A stretch of DNA of 64,000 nucleotides from Streptomyces griseus subsp. griseus (lineage in GTDB: Bacteria > Actinomycetota > Actinomycetes > Streptomycetales > Streptomycetaceae). The DNA lies in the NCBI RefSeq assembly GCF_003610995.1, contig NZ_CP032543.1, positions 2,790,001-2,854,000 on the forward strand. Reading direction: 5' to 3'. Of this stretch, positions 1-8,222 are shown piece by piece (the first letter of the stretch is position 1; every line of letters begins with the position of its first letter). The notes below the pieces were generated by a model. That model did not search any database, was not told the DNA's origin, and saw only the letters and a program-made list of their open reading frames with translations. The translations under genes were made by a program, and so were the position numbers.

Positions 1-570
1 TGCCACCGAGTCCACGACCCCGCCCGCCCGGACGTGGACCCGCAGCCACGGGTCCTCGGGCAGCCCGTCCTCGGGGCGGGTGAGCCGGGCGTACTCCTCC
101 ATCGGCAGCGCGGGCCGCAGGTGCTTGCCGCTCGGCCGCACCGGGGCGACGACCTCCCCGAAGCCGTGCCGGCCCGCGTTCTCCCGCATCGCGGCCAGCA
201 TGCGGCCCGAGATCCCCTTGCCCTGGTGACCGGTGGCCACCGTGATCTCCAGCGCGCCGACGGTGTCGGGGGTCCGCCCGCGCCGCAGGTCCGAGAAGGC
301 CCAGAGCAGCATCCGGTCCCAGCCGCCGGCGGGGAGCTGCCCGCGCCCGGGGGCGTCCACCTCGAAGGGGACGCTGTAGGCGCGGGCGACCACGGTGCCG
401 CCCGGGTCGGTGGCGACGAGCACGTACTGCGGGAACTCGACGGCCACCCGCCCGAAGTTGGCCCAGCCGACGATGTCCTCCAGGACGAACTCCGGCCAGT
501 CGTCCGGCATCCGGTCCAGGGCGTCGGCGAGCTCGGGGCGCTCGGCGAGCGTGGTGATGCGCAGTTCCAT
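1..570 (-). CDS. GNAT-family N-acetyltransferase, C-terminus cut by window edge
   Basis: The minus-strand reading frame starts at ATG 570 and runs off the left edge, giving 190 codons. The stretch ATGHQGKGISGRMLAAMREN (about residues 110-130) matches GNAT motif A, the Q/R-x-x-G-x-G/A pyrophosphate loop that binds acetyl-CoA. The N-terminus (MELRITTLAERPELADALD) also looks like the usual GNAT first strand and helix. The family transfers an acetyl group from acetyl-CoA to an amine; nothing visible defines the substrate. The gene is divergent from the membrane-anchored protein at 752. The missing part lies to the left of the window, so full length and domain content are unknown. Confidence 0.7.
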   Translation of the reverse strand, partial: MELRITTLAERPELADALDRMPDDWPEFVLEDIVGWANFGRVAVEFPQYVLVATDPGGTVVARAYSVPFEVDAPGRGQLPAGGWDRMLLWAFSDLRRGRTPDTVGALEITVATGHQGKGISGRMLAAMRENAGRHGFGEVVAPVRPSGKHLRPALPMEEYARLTRPEDGLPEDPWLRVHVRAGGVVDSVA

Positions 571-751
571 GCGGCCGACCCTAACCGGACCACACCCCCT
601 GCGACCAGGCATTTCCGACCGTCCGGACCCGTGCGGCGGCCGATCCCGGGGGCCGTTCTCCGGAAGCCCGGACCGAGGAACCGTGAGGTGTTCATGCCGC
701 GTCCCCACCCGTGACTTCGTACCCGTGCACGACGCCATGAGGAGCAGCACC

Positions 752-1417
752 ATGACCCACCCAGGCAGTACGCCCTCCCGTCCCCGCAGAGGTGCCGGGT
801 GTCTGCGGAGCCTGCTGGTGCTGGCGGTGATTCTCGGCCTGGGCTACGGCGCGTCCAAGGTCTTCGGCGACAAGGACTCCTCCGCCTCGGACTCCTCCTC
901 GTCGGCCCCCTCCTCCGCCTCGGACGGCAAGGGCGGTTCGTGGAAGGTGGGCGACTGCGGCGGGCCGGACCCGGAGAACAAGCCGGACGGCTACCGCGCG
1001 TTCGACTGCGACGACTCCGGGGCGACCTTCGAGGCGCTGGAGATCAGGAGCGCGAGCATCCTGCCCAACGCGATCCAGTGCCCGGCCGGGACGGACCTGA
1101 TCATCCAGGTCTCCCGGGTCTTCGGTTCCGGCGGCAACAAGAAGGGCGGCGGCATCCCCACCAACACCGTCTGCGGCCGCAACCTGACGGGCGACCACCC
1201 CGGGGATGCGGGCGCCGGGGGCGGGCAGCTGGTGAAGGGTGACTGCATCACACCGACCGCCAAGGAGATCGCCTGCGCCTCGGCCGGGTCCGACGCCTTC
1301 AAGGTCCTCGACCTCGTCGAGGAGAAGGAGGAGTGCCCAGCGGCGGCGACGGAGCCGATGCAGCTGATGATGGCGGTGGGCAGGCCGTACAACGTGATCT
1401 GCGGCGGCAAGGCCTGA
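752..1417 (+). CDS. Membrane-anchored exported protein, LppU/SCO3897-like
   Basis: This 221-residue protein has an Arg-rich N-terminus followed by one hydrophobic segment (LLVLAVILGLGYGASKVF, about residues 19-36). A Ser/Asp-rich linker leads to a Cys-containing extracellular domain (motifs VGDCGGPD, AFDCDD, VCGRN, KGDCI, VICGG). The even Cys number suggests disulfides. ATG 752 is preferred because AGGAG lies 7 nt upstream; ATG 737 is an in-frame alternative. I recall similar actinomycete proteins annotated as LppU/SCO3897-like, with unknown function. It converges on the HNH gene with only 37 nt between stops. Confidence 0.65.
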   Translation: MTHPGSTPSRPRRGAGCLRSLLVLAVILGLGYGASKVFGDKDSSASDSSSSAPSSASDGKGGSWKVGDCGGPDPENKPDGYRAFDCDDSGATFEALEIRSASILPNAIQCPAGTDLIIQVSRVFGSGGNKKGGGIPTNTVCGRNLTGDHPGDAGAGGGQLVKGDCITPTAKEIACASAGSDAFKVLDLVEEKEECPAAATEPMQLMMAVGRPYNVICGGKA

Positions 1418-1454
1418 CACGCTCCACGGCTCCGCAGGGCACGGACCCGCGGCG

Positions 1455-2246
1455 TCATCCTCCGCACTGGGCGAGCATGGCCTGCTTGTCCGGTGCGGTG
1501 ACGGGGAGTTCGTACTTCAGCGAGACCTGGGCGAACCGCACCGCGTAGGAGCAGCGGACCTGCTTGTACGGCGGCAGCCAGGCAGCAGGGCCGGAGTCGC
1601 GCTTGGCATTGTTGGCCGGGCCGTCCACCGGCAGGAGGTTGAGCGGGTCGTTGGCGATCTGCTGCCGCTTGGTCTCGTTCCAGCGGGCGGCGCCCATCTG
1701 CCAGTTGTAGGAGAGCGGCATCACATGGTCGATCTGCACCTCGGTCGCTTGCTGCTTGCGCCAGTCGATGCTCTTGCCGGTGTAGGGGTCCTTGAGCTTC
1801 AGCGAGACGACGACGCAGTTGGAGCCCGAGCGGTGTTCGACGTCCTTGCCGTCGCGGGCGAGGAGGTCGTTGCGGGTGTCGCAGCCGTTGCGGGCGAGCG
1901 GGATGCCGTCGATCCCGTCCTTCCACGCCGAGCCGAACTTGCTCCGCTCGTAACCGGTCTTCGGGCCGCGCCCCTTGGTGGCGACCTTCTCGATGACCTT
2001 GCGGGCGGCGGCCCGGTCCGCGTCACTGGTGAGAGGCGCCAGGCCCGGCTTCGTACCGTCGGGGTTGTCCAGCGGGCTGACACCGAACCCCTCGGCGGAC
2101 TGCGCCCCGCCACCGTTCGCACCGCCACTGGCGCTGCCGCCGCTCTCCGCCGCGAGGTCGTCGGGGTCGCAGCCGGCCAGGGCGAGCACGACGAGGGCGC
2201 CGAGGGCGGGGAGGGCCGCAGCTCGGTACGTACGGGGAGATATCAC
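1455..2246 (-). CDS. Secreted lipoprotein with HNH/DUF1524 nuclease domain
   Basis: The protein is 263 residues from GTG 2246, which has an AGGA element about 10 nt upstream; an ATG at 2321 would add 25 residues ahead of the signal peptide and is unlikely. The N-terminus is a lipoprotein signal peptide ending in the lipobox LAGC. The C-terminal half has the HNH/DUF1524 signature QIDHVMPLSYNWQMGAARW, then NDPLNLLPVDGPANNAKRD, with the metal/catalytic His and the Asn residues in place. Families of this type degrade DNA, and here the enzyme would act outside the membrane, for example in nutrient scavenging or as a competition factor. Target and regulation are not evident. Confidence 0.8.
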   Translation of the reverse strand: MISPRTYRAAALPALGALVVLALAGCDPDDLAAESGGSASGGANGGGAQSAEGFGVSPLDNPDGTKPGLAPLTSDADRAAARKVIEKVATKGRGPKTGYERSKFGSAWKDGIDGIPLARNGCDTRNDLLARDGKDVEHRSGSNCVVVSLKLKDPYTGKSIDWRKQQATEVQIDHVMPLSYNWQMGAARWNETKRQQIANDPLNLLPVDGPANNAKRDSGPAAWLPPYKQVRCSYAVRFAQVSLKYELPVTAPDKQAMLAQCGG

Positions 2247-2393
2247 GTGAAGCCATCCTGACGGGGAGAAAGCCGAACGCGCGGAATCGTATGGGCGTCT
2301 TCCCCGTAGGCGGCCCTTCATGGCTTTCCTTCAGTTGCAGCACTCGCCTTCATTCCTCGTCTGCCGCGCGAGCGCTGTTCCCACCGGCTGTGG

Positions 2394-2408
2394 GGGGGAC
2401 GCGCCCCC
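2394..2408 (-). terminator. Weak G5/C5 hairpin after the GntR gene
   Basis: GGGGG 2394-2398 and CCCCC 2404-2408 pair around a 5-nt loop immediately after the TAA stop of the minus-strand GntR gene. The stem is short and has no T-tract, so this is only a possible terminator. Confidence 0.3.
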
Positions 2409-3206
2409 TTACCGACCATCTCCATCGGCCTCAGGCGTGAACTCGTACTGCACCTCGTACAGATGCCCCGCCTTGACCATCACCGTCGCCTCGACGGGCC
2501 GGTCGTCGTGACTGAACACGACCCGCAAGGTCCGCAGAACAGGCAGGTCGCCGGGGAGGCGGAGGAGGCGGTACTGCTCCTGCGTCGCTACGCGGGCCGA
2601 GACCCGGTCGACGCTGAGCCGGGGCGGGTGACCGAGCGAGGCCAGGAGGGTGGGCGTGCCTCCCGGGATGCGGCGGCGTTCGGCGATGGCGGTGCCTTCG
2701 GCGATCTCCAGTGGGTAGTACGACGCGACGAGTTCGGCCGGCTCGTCGTCGAGCGACAAGAGCTGGTACCGAAAGATCGCCGTGCCGCCGGGGGCGAGAC
2801 CGAGCGCGTCGGCGACATCCGCCGGGGGTTCGACCTCCATGACGTCCAAGAGAGTGCTGCGGGCGCGTGCGCCGGAGTTGGCCGCCTCTGTAAGCCAGCG
2901 ATAGGGCTCACCCGACGGGGAAGGCGCCATGTACGCGGCGGGCCGTAGCGTGCGCTGCCTGTGCTCGCGTACGGTCACCGACGCGCCTGCCCTGCCGATG
3001 ACGAGGTGCTCGCCCTTGAGGAGCTGCAAGGCCTTCTGAACGGTGGCGTTCGCCGCGCCGAACCGGTCCTTCAACTGTGCGGTGGAGGGCAGGCTGTCCC
3101 CCGGGGCCAGGTCCCCGGACATGATGTCACCCCGCAGATCGGCAGCGATCCGCTCGTGCAGCGGACGGCCGTCCGCCTCTTCCGTCTCCGGTCCGCGCAT
3201 CGTCAT
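2409..3206 (-). CDS. GntR/HutC-family transcriptional regulator
   Basis: This 265-residue protein has an N-terminal winged helix (LHERIAADLRGDIMSGDLAP, then LPSTAQLKDRFGAANATVQK, about residues 17-75) and a C-terminal UTRA effector domain (about 95-255; FRYQLLSLDDEPAELVASYY is typical). It would bind DNA and respond to a small ligand. It starts at ATG 3206, overlapping the stop of the upstream UTRA-only gene by 4 nt (ATGA), so the two are translationally coupled. Effector and targets cannot be read from the sequence. It is the only member of this short three-gene minus-strand run with a DNA-binding domain. Confidence 0.85.
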   Translation of the reverse strand: MTMRGPETEEADGRPLHERIAADLRGDIMSGDLAPGDSLPSTAQLKDRFGAANATVQKALQLLKGEHLVIGRAGASVTVREHRQRTLRPAAYMAPSPSGEPYRWLTEAANSGARARSTLLDVMEVEPPADVADALGLAPGGTAIFRYQLLSLDDEPAELVASYYPLEIAEGTAIAERRRIPGGTPTLLASLGHPPRLSVDRVSARVATQEQYRLLRLPGDLPVLRTLRVVFSHDDRPVEATVMVKAGHLYEVQYEFTPEADGDGR

Positions 3207-3742
3207 CCGATCCTGATCTCGTACCGCAGTTTCTGGCCCCGGGGAGGCATGACCATCACATCGGCCTGGATCGGCCGGTCATCCGCGCTCAGGGTGAGTC
3301 GGGTCAGTTCGAGCACCGGCTCGCCGCCCTCCAGAGCCAGGGACGCCCGTTCGCCCTCGGAGGGCATGCGGGCCACCACATCCTCCTGCGCGCGGGCACC
3401 GACGTAACCGAGTTCGGCGAGCAGCCGGGCGGCCCCGCCCCGGATCTTCGCCATACCCGCCAACCCTGTGCCCCGAGCGATCTCCACGGGGTAGTAGCTG
3501 TCGGTCAACTCGCAGGGTTCGCCGTCGAGATACATGATCCGCCGCCGTGCCACGACCTGTCCGCCGGGTTCCACCGCGAGCAGGCCCGCCACGCGCCCCG
3601 GAGCGGCGACTTCACCAGCACTCACGATCTTCTGGGTGCCCCGTAGCCCCGCCGACGCCGCCTCGGCGCTCCAGACGTCGCCTCCACCCTCCGCCGTCGT
3701 CAGGTAGTGAGTGGACGCGCTGATCACTTCGCCCTCACCCAT
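3203..3742 (-). CDS. Stand-alone UTRA-domain protein
   Basis: The protein is 179 residues from ATG 3742, which follows a strong AGGAGG site. Residues about 30-175 resemble the UTRA ligand-binding domain of HutC regulators (VVARRRIMYLDGEPCELTDS, LLAELGYVGARAQEDVVARM, RLTLSADDRPIQADVMVMPP). No winged helix precedes it: the first 25 residues (MGEGEVISASTHYLTTAEGG) are short and not HTH-like. It is coupled to a complete GntR regulator downstream, so it may act as a ligand sensor or heterodimer partner. It may instead be a degenerate duplicate that lost its DNA-binding half. Confidence 0.65.
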   Translation of the reverse strand: MGEGEVISASTHYLTTAEGGGDVWSAEAASAGLRGTQKIVSAGEVAAPGRVAGLLAVEPGGQVVARRRIMYLDGEPCELTDSYYPVEIARGTGLAGMAKIRGGAARLLAELGYVGARAQEDVVARMPSEGERASLALEGGEPVLELTRLTLSADDRPIQADVMVMPPRGQKLRYEIRIG

Positions 3743-4038
3743 GGCCTCCTCCTTCGCGACGACGGACCTTGCCGGTGCACACGGTAGGCGACTCCGTCGA
3801 ACACCCCTAAGAGTACCTTGCCGCCTTTCGCGAATAGCAGTACGGTTCTCTCGTTGGAGCTGGCGACCAACGCCCTGCTCCACGGCGTCGCCTCGACCTG
3901 ACGGATGACCTCGTACGACTGGAGGTCCGGGACGGCGGCGATGGTCAGCCGCTGGTTCAGCCCCCGGAGGAAGACAGCTGCTCGGGGCGCGGCTTGTTCC
4001 TCGTCGGTGAGCTGGCGTCGGAGTTCGGGGCCGACCAT
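3724..4038 (-). CDS. Hypothetical small protein with a TTA codon
   Basis: About 104 residues from ATG 4038; the frame stays open to 4338 and no good ribosome-binding site decides the start. The stop overlaps the start of the UTRA gene by 19 nt, suggesting one transcript. The body (LTIAAVPDLQSYEVIRQVEA, then VLLFAKGGKVLLGVFDGVAY) looks like a small beta-rich fold, but I do not recognise the family. Leu codon 77 is TTA (3810-3808), the rare bldA-dependent codon, and codon choice is less biased than in neighbours. This would fit recent acquisition. Confidence 0.45.
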   Translation of the reverse strand: MVGPELRRQLTDEEQAAPRAAVFLRGLNQRLTIAAVPDLQSYEVIRQVEATPWSRALVASSNERTVLLFAKGGKVLLGVFDGVAYRVHRQGPSSRRRRPWVRAK

Positions 4039-4110
4039 CACGTCGTCGGCAAGACTGTCTGGGCCGCGTTCAAGCGACCCGCCGACCTCTAGCCGCCCCC
4101 ACGAACGAAC

Positions 4111-4146
4111 ACGTCGGCCCCGCCGGAAGCCCGGCGGGGCCGACGT
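4111..4146 (-). terminator. Rho-independent-type terminator of mfd
   Basis: A perfect 16-bp inverted repeat (4111-4126 with 4131-4146) around a 4-nt AAGC loop begins 16 nt after the mfd stop on the minus strand. The stem is almost all G/C with no T-tract, as is common in Streptomyces. Confidence 0.8.
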
Positions 4147-4162
4147 GCAGCGACCCCGGGGC

Positions 4163-7100
4163 CTACGACCCCAGAATCGTCGTGAGGAACTCCCCGGTCC
4201 ACGACAGCAGTTCGCGCCCCACCACCGGCTTGCCGCCGATCTTGCCCGTCGTCGGGCGCGGGACCAGGATCTGGTGGGCGGTCGGCTTGATGACCGTCTT
4301 GGGGTGCAGGCGCTTGAGGCGCAGCTCCTGGGATTCACGCAGCTCCACCGGGGCGAAGCGGATGTTGGAGCCCTGGAGGACGATCTCGCCGACTCCGCAG
4401 GCGCGGGCCAGCATGCGCAGGCCGGCTACCAGGAGGAGGTTCTCGACCGGTTCGGGCAGGGGGCCGTAGCGGTCGGTCAGCTCCTCGCGGACCGCGCGGA
4501 TGTCGTCCTCCGAGGTGGCCTGGGCGATCGCCCGGTACGCCTGGAGGCGCAGGCGCTCGCCGGGGGCGTAGTCGTGCGGGACGTGGGCATCGACGGGGAG
4601 TTCGATCTTGACCTCCAGCGGGGGCTCCTCCTCCACGGAGCCGTCCATCTGGGCCCGGTAGTCGGCGACCGCCTCGCCGACCATGCGGATGTACAGGTCG
4701 AAGCCGACGCCCGCGATGTGGCCGGACTGCTCGCCGCCCAGCAGGTTGCCCGCGCCGCGGATCTCCAGGTCCTTCATCGCCACGTACATGCCCGCGCCCA
4801 TCTCCGTGTGCTGGGCGATCGTGGCCAGCCGCTCGTGGGCCGTCTCCGTCAAGGGCTTCTCGGGCGGGTAGAGGAAGTAGGCGTACCCCCGGTCGCGGCC
4901 TCGGCCCACCCGGCCGCGCAGCTGGTGGAGCTGGGAGAGACCGAAGTTGTCTCCGCGCTCCACGATGAGCGTGTTGGCGTTGGAGATGTCGATGCCGGAT
5001 TCCACGATCGTCGTGGAGACCAGGACGTCGAACTTCTTCTCCCAGAAGTCCACCACCACCTGCTCCAGGGCCTGTTCGGACATCTGGCCGTGGGCGGTCG
5101 CGATCCGCGCCTCCGGGATGATCTCGCGGAGGCGCGCGGCCGCCCGGTCGATCGACTCGACCCGGTTGTGGATGTAGAACACCTGGCCCTCACGCAGGAG
5201 TTCACGCCGCACCGCCGCGCCGATCTGCTTCTCCTCGTACGGGCCGACGAAGGTCAGCACCGGATGGCGCTCCTCCGGCGGAGTGGTGATCGTGGACATC
5301 TCGCGGATGCCGGTGACCGCCATTTCGAGCGTACGGGGGATGGGCGTCGCCGACATCGTGAGGACGTCCACGTTGGCGCGGAGCTTCTTCAGCTGCTCCT
5401 TGTGCTCGACGCCGAACCGCTGCTCCTCGTCCACGATGACCAGGCCCAGGTCCTTGAACCGCGTCTCGGAGGAGAAGAGGCGGTGCGTGCCGATGACCAG
5501 GTCGACCGCGCCGTCCTTCAGGCCCGCGAGGGTCGCCTTGGATTCGGCTTCCGACTGGAAGCGGCTCAACGCCTTCACGTTGACCGGGAATTGGGAGTAG
5601 CGCTCGGTGAACGTGCCGTAGTGCTGCTGGACGAGAAGGGTCGTGGGGACCAGGACCGCCACCTGCTTGCCGTCCTGCACCGCCTTGAACGCCGCCCGGA
5701 CCGCGATCTCCGTCTTGCCGTAGCCGACGTCACCGCAGACCAGCCGGTCCATCGGGACCGTCTTCTCCATGTCCTCCTTGACCTCGGCGATGGTGGAGAG
5801 CTGGTCGGGCGTCTCCGCGTACGGGAACGCGTCCTCCAGCTCCCGCTGCCACGGGGTGTCGGGGGCGAAGGAGTGGCCGGGGGCCGCCATCCGGGCCGAG
5901 TACAGCTTGATCAGGTCGGCGGCGATCTCCTTGACCGCCTTCTTCGCCCGCTGCTTCGTCTTCGTCCAGTCGGCGCCGCCGAGCCGGTGCAGGGTCGGGG
6001 CCTCGCCGCCGACGTACTTGGTGACCTGCTCCAGCTGGTCGGTCGGGATGTAGAGCCGGTCGCCGGGCTGGCCGCGCTTGGCGGGGGCGTACTCGACGAG
6101 CAGGTACTCACGGGTCGCGCCCTGGACCGTGCGCTGCACCATCTCCACGTACCGGCCGACACCGTGCTGCTCGTGGACGATGTAGTCGCCCGCCTCCAGC
6201 GTCAGCGGGTCGATCGTCTTCCTGCGGCGGGCCGGCATCCGGCCGAGGTCCTTGGTGGCGGAGCGCTGGCCGGTCAGGTCCGTCTCGGTGAGCACCGCCA
6301 GCTTCAGCGCCGGGTCGACGAAGCCCTGGTCGATCGCCCCGCAGGAGACGTGGACCACGGACGGGGCGATCTCGGTGAGATCCGGGACGAAGCGGGCCGC
6401 GATGCCCTCGCCGCCCAGCACCTCGACCGTACGGGTGGCGAGCCCCTGGCCCTCGGTGACGTACACCGTGCGCCATCCGTCGGCCAGCCACCCCTTGGTG
6501 TCGGCGAGCGCCCGGGCGGTGTCGCCCCGGTACGCCTCCGGGGCGTGCATCGACAGCTTGAGGGTGTCCTCGTCGTGCTCGGCGTCCTCGGCGGCGAACG
6601 GGGAGGTCGACCACCACATCATGCCCAGCTCACGGGCCCGGTCCCGGACGTCCGCGATGCTCCACAGCGAGGCCGCGCCCACGTCGATCGGGGCCTCGCC
6701 GCCGCCCGCCGTCGCCGCCCATGACGCCTGGAGGAACTCCTGGCTCGTGGCGACCAGGTCGGACGCCCGGGTCCGCACCCGCTCGGGGTCGCAGACCAGC
6801 GCCATCGACCCCTTCGGCAGGACGTCCAGCAGCAGTTCCATGTCGTCGACCAGGACCGGCGCCAGCGACTCCATGCCCTCGACCGCGATGCCCTCCGCGA
6901 TCTTGCCGAGCAGCTCGCCCAGCTCCGGGTGCGCCTCGGCGAGAGCCGCCGCCCGCTCCCGCACCTCGTCGGTCAGCAGCAGCTCACGGCAGGGCGGCGC
7001 CCACAGCCCGTGGTCGGCGACCTCCAGGGACCGCTGGTCGGCGATCTTGAAGTACCGGATCTCCTCCACGTCGTCGCCCCAGAACTCCACCCGAAGGGGG

Positions 7101-7696
7101 TGCTCCTCGGTCGGCGGGAAGACGTCCAGGATCCCTCCGCGTACGGCGAACTCGCCCCGCTTCTCCACCAGCTCCACCCGCGCGTACGCGGCGGCCGCCA
7201 GCGCGTCCACCACCTGCCCCAGGTCCGCGCTCTGCCCGCCGGTCAGACTCACCGGCTCCAGCTCGCCGAGCCCCTTGACCTGCGGCTGGAGCACGGAACG
7301 GATCGGCGCGACGACCACCGAGACCGGGCCCGTCTCCGGGTCGTCCTCGCGCGGGTGGGCCAGCCGCCGCAGCACGGCGAGGCGCCGGCCCACCGTGTCC
7401 GAGCGGGGCGAGAGGCGCTCGTGCGGCAGGGTCTCCCAGGACGGGAACTCCGCCACCGTGTCCGGCGGCAGCAGCGTCCGCAGCGCGGCGGCCAGGTCCT
7501 CGGCCTCCCGGCCCGTCGCGGTGACGGCCAGCACGGTCCGGCCGGTCTGCCGGGCCAGCGCGGCCACCGCGAACGGCCGAGCGCCGGGCGGACCCACCAG
7601 GTCGACATGCATGCGGTGGCCGTCGGCGGCGGCCTTCACCGCCTCGGCGATCGCCGGGTCCGTTACGACGACATCCAGCAGACCGTGCAGGCTCAT
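4163..7696 (-). CDS. mfd: Transcription-repair coupling factor Mfd
   Basis: This 1177-residue protein is the usual Mfd size. It contains UvrB-homology modules in the N-terminal third, then the RNA-polymerase-interacting Tudor-like domain (GDYIVHEQHGVGRYVEMVQR about residue 500). The RecG-like translocase follows: Walker A GDVGYGKTEIA, DEEQ box DEEQRFGV, and the TRG-type motif QLHQLRGRVGRGRDRGYAYF. Mfd displaces stalled RNA polymerase and recruits UvrA to lesions on the transcribed strand. ATG 7696 (MSLHGLLDVVV) was chosen by the familiar Streptomyces N-terminus; ATG 7717 is possible. It is transcribed alone and ends in a strong hairpin. Confidence 0.97.
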   Translation of the reverse strand: MSLHGLLDVVVTDPAIAEAVKAAADGHRMHVDLVGPPGARPFAVAALARQTGRTVLAVTATGREAEDLAAALRTLLPPDTVAEFPSWETLPHERLSPRSDTVGRRLAVLRRLAHPREDDPETGPVSVVVAPIRSVLQPQVKGLGELEPVSLTGGQSADLGQVVDALAAAAYARVELVEKRGEFAVRGGILDVFPPTEEHPLRVEFWGDDVEEIRYFKIADQRSLEVADHGLWAPPCRELLLTDEVRERAAALAEAHPELGELLGKIAEGIAVEGMESLAPVLVDDMELLLDVLPKGSMALVCDPERVRTRASDLVATSQEFLQASWAATAGGGEAPIDVGAASLWSIADVRDRARELGMMWWSTSPFAAEDAEHDEDTLKLSMHAPEAYRGDTARALADTKGWLADGWRTVYVTEGQGLATRTVEVLGGEGIAARFVPDLTEIAPSVVHVSCGAIDQGFVDPALKLAVLTETDLTGQRSATKDLGRMPARRRKTIDPLTLEAGDYIVHEQHGVGRYVEMVQRTVQGATREYLLVEYAPAKRGQPGDRLYIPTDQLEQVTKYVGGEAPTLHRLGGADWTKTKQRAKKAVKEIAADLIKLYSARMAAPGHSFAPDTPWQRELEDAFPYAETPDQLSTIAEVKEDMEKTVPMDRLVCGDVGYGKTEIAVRAAFKAVQDGKQVAVLVPTTLLVQQHYGTFTERYSQFPVNVKALSRFQSEAESKATLAGLKDGAVDLVIGTHRLFSSETRFKDLGLVIVDEEQRFGVEHKEQLKKLRANVDVLTMSATPIPRTLEMAVTGIREMSTITTPPEERHPVLTFVGPYEEKQIGAAVRRELLREGQVFYIHNRVESIDRAAARLREIIPEARIATAHGQMSEQALEQVVVDFWEKKFDVLVSTTIVESGIDISNANTLIVERGDNFGLSQLHQLRGRVGRGRDRGYAYFLYPPEKPLTETAHERLATIAQHTEMGAGMYVAMKDLEIRGAGNLLGGEQSGHIAGVGFDLYIRMVGEAVADYRAQMDGSVEEEPPLEVKIELPVDAHVPHDYAPGERLRLQAYRAIAQATSEDDIRAVREELTDRYGPLPEPVENLLLVAGLRMLARACGVGEIVLQGSNIRFAPVELRESQELRLKRLHPKTVIKPTAHQILVPRPTTGKIGGKPVVGRELLSWTGEFLTTILGS

Positions 7697-8222
7697 AGGG
7701 GCATCCGTCCGGGTCATGAGGTGTTCAGGTGTGGCCGGCAGCCGGCTGCCGCGGCCAGGGGCAACGCGAAGAGCCCGACGCGTGGGACGAGCCGGGGGTT
7801 CCAGACTACGACCCCGCGGTGACAGCCGCTCACCCGCGACCGGGGGCACCGGTGTAGCGGGCGGGCCGGGTGGGGAGGTCTCCACGGGGTGCCCGTTCGG
7901 GCGCCCCGGCGGGTACCGGCGGTACCGGGACCGGGCCGCCCGTCGCTCCGCCGCCACCGCTCACCGCCGGTCGCCCACCGTTCATCTCCGTACGGCACAC
8001 AGTTCCGTCCGGGGTGCTCACAGGAGTGATCCCAGCGTCTAGTCTGTGGCCGACCATGGCACGAACGGTTTCCGACGGATCACCGGCGCAGACACGGTTC
8101 CACCAGTTCCACCGGCCGCGGCAGCGGGCGGCGACCAGCTCCGCAGGGCGATCCCCCGCGGTGCGCGGACTCAAGCGGACACCAGGTATCGGGTATCGGG
8201 GGCGTACGTGGGCGAGAACGAG
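7697..8222. other. Divergent intergenic region between mfd and the LuxR-type regulator
   Basis: 526 bp without a convincing gene. It holds the two promoter regions, a G/C-rich imperfect hairpin at 7886-7907 (10-nt arms, 2-nt loop), a TAGTCT sequence at 8040-8045 that could be a -10 for the rightward gene, and a single TGACAGCC at 7820-7827. The last is probably chance, although similar boxes recur near the RiPP genes. Confidence 0.5.

Noticed and set aside
3905..6724. Very long plus-strand open frame across mfd
   Set aside because: It is antisense to mfd, is rich in Arg/Gly/Val/Leu/His in the way shadow frames are, and has no domain.
7820..7827. TGACAGCC as a further SARP box
   Set aside because: A single copy 400 bp from the LuxR-type regulator gene, with no repeat partner; chance is the simpler reading.
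7697..7957. Longer N-terminus for Mfd
   Set aside because: The added 87 residues are Pro/Arg-rich and unlike any Mfd; MSLHGLLD is the familiar start.
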